DNA of 25,288 nucleotides from Clostridia bacterium. Its GTDB lineage: Bacteria > Bacillota_A > Clostridia > Christensenellales > CAG-138. A program made the translations under genes and the position numbers. Under the pieces are notes generated by a model. That model searched no databases. It was not told where the DNA came from and saw nothing but the letters and a program-made list of their open reading frames with translations. Position 1 is the stretch's first letter. Every line of letters begins with the position of its first letter. The DNA lies in contig JAFPXU010000163.1 of NCBI GenBank assembly GCA_017394605.1, forward strand, positions 1 through 25,288, written 5' to 3'. Below, piece after piece: positions 22,025-25,288 of the stretch.

Positions 22025-23584
22025 TCACGCACCTCCCCTGATCGAGTTCTGATAGAAGTCGAGCGCGGCGTTGACCGCGTTGACCACCGCCCTGGAGGAG
22101 ATCGTCGCGCCGGTGATCCCGTCGATCTTCTCGTCTCCGCTGCCGGAATTGAGCTTGAACGCGGATACCGTCTTGCCGCTGAACTGGTCCTTAAAGGCGG
22201 GTTCGTCGCAGAGGGAGCCCTTGCCGGGCGTCTCGTGCAGTTCGGTGAAGGAGATCGACCGCAGTTCGCCTTCCGGGCTGACGCCGACGTACAGCGTGAT
22301 GTTGCCGTCGTATCCTTCCGCGGAGGTGGCGGAGATCGCGTATCCGACGGAATTGCCGGAAGCGTCGATGCCTTCGACCGCCTCGTTGATGGTCACCCTG
22401 CCGAAGCCGGATCCGTAGATCTCTCCGCCGAGCGCGTCCACCTGGTCCTTCAGGGCGGTAAACGTCTCCGCCTCCGGACAGACCGTCCGGTAGGCAGCCC
22501 GGTTGGCGGCGAGCTGCTGCTCCTCGATCGCGTCCTTCGTGACGAAATAGGTGCCGCTGAGCGCAAGACCCGCTACCAGCGCGATCAGCGCGAGCGCGAT
22601 GACGGGCTTCGGGATCCGCTTGAGCAGCGGTTCCTTCGTCATGCCGTTCTGGATGATGACCGAGTCTTTCCGATACGCATAGGGCTTGGGAATGATATAG
22701 GTGTCGATCAGCGGAACGAAGAGGTTGCCGATGATGACGCAGTAGCTGAACGAATCCGCCGCGGTGCCGAAGATGCGGAACACGGCGCCGAGCACGCCGA
22801 TCAGCAGACCGTATACCGTCTGCCCGAGCCGGCTGACCGGGGAGGTCACGTAATCCGTGGCCATGTAGAACGCCGCGAGGATCACGCCGCCGCCGCACAG
22901 ATGCGCCGCGAGAAACGCGGGATCAAATCCCTTGCCGCCAAACAGTCCGAGGAACACGACGAACCCGGCCAGCACGGAGAAGCAGATCTGCCCGTGGATG
23001 ATATCCAGCGCCCACAGGATCAGGCCGCCGACCAGCAGCGCCAGGATGCAGCTGCCGATGACGCCGCCCGCGGTGCCGAGGAACATGTTCCGGATATTGA
23101 CGACGTTGCCGGCGGAGAGCTCCGCGACGGGCGTCGCGCAGGTGACGCCGTCCACGCTGTACTGCGTCATGGCGTTCGGGAACGAGATGAGCAGGAAGCA
23201 GCGGGCCGCCAGCGCGGGGTTGATAAAGTTCTTTCCGAGACCGCCGAACGCGCATTTCACGACCAGGATCGCGAAGATGCCGCCGAGGACCGGGGCAAAC
23301 AGCGGGGTGTCCGCCGAAAGGGTCAGCGCGAGCATCAGACCGGTGACCAGCGCGGATCCGTCGCGCCAGGTGTCCGGCTTGCGCATGAGCTTGTCATACA
23401 GAAATTCCGTGCCGACCGAACTGATCACGGAGGCAAGGATGATCCAGAGCGCCTTCAGGCCGTGGACGATGACGCCTACCGCCGCTGCGGGAAGCAGGGT
23501 CGCCGCCACAACATACATGATGAACGCCGTGGACCGTCTGTCCCTAACGTGCGGGCCGGAGGAAAGATTCAGAACCGTACTCAT
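22025..23584 (-). CDS. rnfDG: Fused Rnf subunits D and G
   Basis: One 519-residue frame without a stop. Residues about 1-305 are RnfD, a ten-helix membrane subunit; T151 in DGVTCATPVAE is the likely covalent FMN site. Residues about 315-519 are RnfG: one membrane helix (about 328-347), then an outward-facing domain with ETPGKG (451-456) and DGITGATISS, where T494 should carry the second covalent FMN. The join (about 300-325, YIIPKPYAYRKDSVIIQNGM, then TKEPLLKRIPK) is continuous. The internal ATG there has no ribosome site, so separate translation of RnfG is unlikely. The start ATG overlaps the rnfC stop (ATGA). RnfD and RnfG are usually separate proteins, and the fusion fixes their two flavins in 1:1 ratio. 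Confidence 0.92.
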   Translation of the reverse strand: MSTVLNLSSGPHVRDRRSTAFIMYVVAATLLPAAAVGVIVHGLKALWIILASVISSVGTEFLYDKLMRKPDTWRDGSALVTGLMLALTLSADTPLFAPVLGGIFAILVVKCAFGGLGKNFINPALAARCFLLISFPNAMTQYSVDGVTCATPVAELSAGNVVNIRNMFLGTAGGVIGSCILALLVGGLILWALDIIHGQICFSVLAGFVVFLGLFGGKGFDPAFLAAHLCGGGVILAAFYMATDYVTSPVSRLGQTVYGLLIGVLGAVFRIFGTAADSFSYCVIIGNLFVPLIDTYIIPKPYAYRKDSVIIQNGMTKEPLLKRIPKPVIALALIALVAGLALSGTYFVTKDAIEEQQLAANRAAYRTVCPEAETFTALKDQVDALGGEIYGSGFGRVTINEAVEGIDASGNSVGYAISATSAEGYDGNITLYVGVSPEGELRSISFTELHETPGKGSLCDEPAFKDQFSGKTVSAFKLNSGSGDEKIDGITGATISSRAVVNAVNAALDFYQNSIRGGA

Positions 23585-24936
23585 TTCGCACCTCCCGCCT
23601 GCGCCGCGCGCTTGCGCGCCATGATCTCCGCCTTGACCGCCTTGAACGTCTCGGTCAGGGGTCTTCTCGCGGGACAGATGAAGGCGCAGCATCCGCATGC
23701 CACGCACTCGAGTCCGTACAGCTTTTTCTCATACCGCTCGTAATCGCCCAGCTGCGCCGCTTCCAGCATGAGCTGGGGAACGAGACCGGTCGGACAGGCA
23801 GCCGAACAGCGTCCGCAGCGCAGACAGGACGTCTGCTTTTTCTGCGAAAGCTCGCTGCCGTCCTCGGTCAGAAGCGTGAGACCGTTGGTCGTCTTCTGCA
23901 CCGGAGCGCTGAGATCGGAGATCGCGAAGCCCATCATCGGGCCGCCCGCCAGCGCCTTTTTGAGGGTGACGCCCTCTTTCAGGCCGCCGGAAGCGTCGAT
24001 GATCTCCTGCAGGCTCGTGCCGTCGCGGACGATGTAGTTGCCCGGGTTTTTGACTGCCTCGCCGGAGAGGGTGAAATAATGGGAAAACAGGGGCTCATGA
24101 AAGGCCACCGCGCGCCAGATAGCGTAAAGGGTGCCGACGTTGTCCACGATGCAGCCCATGTCCGCCGGAAGCTTTGAAACGGGATAATCCGCGCCTGTTA
24201 TCACATGGATCAGGTTGTGCTCGCCGCCCTGCGGATACTTGGTCTGGAGCGGCAGCACGCGCATGCGTGCCTTTCCGGAAACCGCCTTTTCCATGGAGGC
24301 GATCGCCTCGGGCTTGTTGTCCTCGATGCCGATCACGCCCTCCGCGTTCGGGAACAGCCGGAGCACCAGATCGAGACCTGCCACGATGCCGTCCGCGTAC
24401 TCACGCATGAGCTGGTCGTTGCAGGTCAGATAGGGCTCGCACTCCGCGCCGTTCGCGATGACGAAGCGGATGCCGTCCGGATTCTTCGGACGCAGCTTGA
24501 CGTGTGTCGGGAAGCCCGCGCCACCGAGGCCGACAATGCCTGCGTTCTGCACGCAGTCGAGAATCTCGCTGTTCGATACCTCCGACAGGTCGCGCTCCTC
24601 CCCCACGCCTTCGGCAAGGGTGTACGCGCCGTCGTTCTCCACGACGATGCATTCTGCCAGGGCGCCGCTGATGATGCGCCGTTTTTCAATGGCCTTTACC
24701 GTGCCCGAGCAGCCGCAGTAGATCGGTGCGGAGACGAATCCGTCCGCTTCGGCCAAACAAGAACCGACCAGAACGGAGTCGCCTTTTTTCACGACAGGTT
24801 TGGCCGGTTTGCCGATATGCTGCGACAGGGGATATACCATATCCCCCTTTGCCGGGAACCAACGCAGCGGCGATTCGGAGCTCAGGGCCTTCTGACCCTT
24901 CGGATGGACGCCGCCGCGAAATGTTTTGTTCAACAT
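23581..24936 (-). CDS. rnfC: Rnf complex subunit C, NADH-binding subunit
   Basis: A 451-residue peripheral subunit on the cytoplasmic side. Visible parts are an N-terminal barrel-like domain (FRGGVHPKG...), the glycine-rich NADH/FMN region GLGGAGFP (136-143) and NGAECEPYLTCND (162-174) shared with complex I NuoF, and two 4Fe-4S motifs at 371-382 (CLRCGRCSAACP) and 411-422 (CVACGCCAFICP). I chose the ATG at 24936-24934, which follows GGGGGAAGGA directly and gives the standard MLNKTFRGGVHPKG start; the frame is open to 24990 without a ribosome site. First gene of the operon, as in clostridial rnfCDGEAB. It exchanges electrons with NAD+. Confidence 0.95.
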   Translation of the reverse strand: MLNKTFRGGVHPKGQKALSSESPLRWFPAKGDMVYPLSQHIGKPAKPVVKKGDSVLVGSCLAEADGFVSAPIYCGCSGTVKAIEKRRIISGALAECIVVENDGAYTLAEGVGEERDLSEVSNSEILDCVQNAGIVGLGGAGFPTHVKLRPKNPDGIRFVIANGAECEPYLTCNDQLMREYADGIVAGLDLVLRLFPNAEGVIGIEDNKPEAIASMEKAVSGKARMRVLPLQTKYPQGGEHNLIHVITGADYPVSKLPADMGCIVDNVGTLYAIWRAVAFHEPLFSHYFTLSGEAVKNPGNYIVRDGTSLQEIIDASGGLKEGVTLKKALAGGPMMGFAISDLSAPVQKTTNGLTLLTEDGSELSQKKQTSCLRCGRCSAACPTGLVPQLMLEAAQLGDYERYEKKLYGLECVACGCCAFICPARRPLTETFKAVKAEIMARKRAAQAGGAK

Positions 24937-25017
24937 TCCTTCCCCCTTTTGCATACTTGTTTTCATCGGACGCTGCCCGACCGGGGACAACAGAAGGGCA
25001 TACTTATCCGTAGTTTA

Positions 25018-25046
25018 ACGATACCAAATCCAAACCTTTTTGTAAA
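25018..25046 (-). promoter_or_regulatory. Promoter of the rnf-nrfA operon
   Basis: On the minus strand TTTACA (25046-25041) and TATCGT (25023-25018) are separated by exactly 17 bases, about 80 bases before the rnfC start. No clear operator palindrome for Fnr, Rex or NsrR type regulators was recognised by eye. Confidence 0.5.
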
Positions 25047-25101
25047 CCGGATTCACTGCGAAACTAACTGTGATGCGAAAGATGCATAAGCCCTGAAGAC
25101 A

Positions 25102-25135
25102 GAAAAACAGAGACCGTTCCGGATCGCTCCGGAAC
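25102..25135 (-). terminator. Terminator of the right-edge gene
   Basis: GTTCCGGA and TCCGGAAC form a perfect 8-bp stem with a 4-base loop. On the minus strand it is followed by GGTCTCTGTTTTTCTG. It separates the right-edge gene from the rnf promoter. Confidence 0.7.
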
Positions 25136-25164
25136 AGCCCCTGCTTGTTTTATGGCACGCCGCT

Positions 25165-25288
25165 TTATTTGCGGAAGGAACGCACCTTGTCCATAAAGCG
25201 TTTCACGCGCTCCGCGTCCACATGGTTCTCGAAGATCCCGTCCTTCTTGAATGTCGTCCCGACGACCGCTCCGTCCGCGACGGAAAGC
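25165..25288 (-). CDS. BtpA/SgcQ-family protein, C-terminal end only
   Basis: The gene enters from the right edge and ends with TAA at 25167-25165. The visible 40 residues include LSVADGAVVGTTFKKDGIFE and then VDAERVKRFMDKVRSFRK. This matches the C-terminus of BtpA/SgcQ-type TIM-barrel proteins (ADG-x-VVGT-x-x-KKDG ... VD-x-x-RV). Family members are poorly characterised; some sit in sugar or nucleoside gene clusters. The terminator at 25102-25135 shows it is a separate unit from the rnf operon. The family call is moderately sure given the short fragment. Confidence 0.65.
   Translation of the reverse strand, partial: LSVADGAVVGTTFKKDGIFENHVDAERVKRFMDKVRSFRK

Noticed and set aside
22638..22643. 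Separate start for RnfG at the internal ATG (residue 315 of the fusion)
   Set aside because: No Shine-Dalgarno sequence within 15 bases and no upstream stop, so a fused product is more likely.
21836..23743. 635-codon plus-strand open frame antisense to rnfDG and rnfE
   Set aside because: Same reason: shadow of highly conserved membrane genes, with an Asp/Arg-rich translation of no recognisable family.

Overview
The window looks like chromosomal DNA of a GC-rich anaerobic Firmicute of the class Clostridia. The evidence is strong AGGAGG-type ribosome binding sites, occasional TTG starts, a clostridial rnfCDGEAB gene order, a MetA of the acetyl-CoA type and a secreted protein with the beta-rich repeats common in gut clostridia. 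Genus cannot be read from the sequence. Two stretches (1-1600 and 5400-5930) are visibly richer in A+T, contain gene fragments, palindromes and few convincing genes, and look like decayed or acquired DNA.

Layout. 1-1600: a partial, possibly broken ATP-grasp gene running off the left edge, then a gene-poor stretch. 1616-5402: a methionine/sulfur module on the + strand, with a LysR regulator, homoserine O-acetyltransferase (MetA type), a RidA deaminase and O-acetylhomoserine sulfhydrylase. The last gene has its own leader with a small upstream ORF and a hairpin. 5403-5934: a truncated gene tail and a cluster of palindromes. 5935-7416: a small membrane-tailed protein and a DUF2314/SseB-like protein. 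7592-8326: a TauE/SafE anion permease, divergent from a PfkB-type kinase (8545-9426). 9506-14253: a minus-strand operon for a spermidine/iron-class ABC transporter (permease, ATPase, lipoprotein, permease) followed by a GDPD-like protein. 14518-14595: a decayed copy of the start of the PfkB gene. 14687-16228: a secreted protein with 29-residue repeats.

The most notable part is 16471-24936, one tightly packed minus-strand operon from a promoter near 25018-25046. It encodes rnfC, a fused rnfD-rnfG, rnfE, rnfA, rnfB, then a pentaheme NrfA-type nitrite reductase with a lysine-ligated (CxxCK) heme, and then ResB and CcsB, the System II machinery that attaches heme to c-type cytochromes outside the membrane. 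The first six genes overlap or are separated by 1-11 bases. No NrfH quinol dehydrogenase gene is present. The simplest reading is that the Rnf complex, which carries electrons between reduced ferredoxin and NAD and pumps ions, also passes electrons through its outward-facing flavin subunit to a membrane-anchored cytochrome nitrite reductase. That would be a quinone-independent route for ammonification. This is inference from gene order and motifs.

The right edge carries the tail of a BtpA/SgcQ-family gene with its own terminator.
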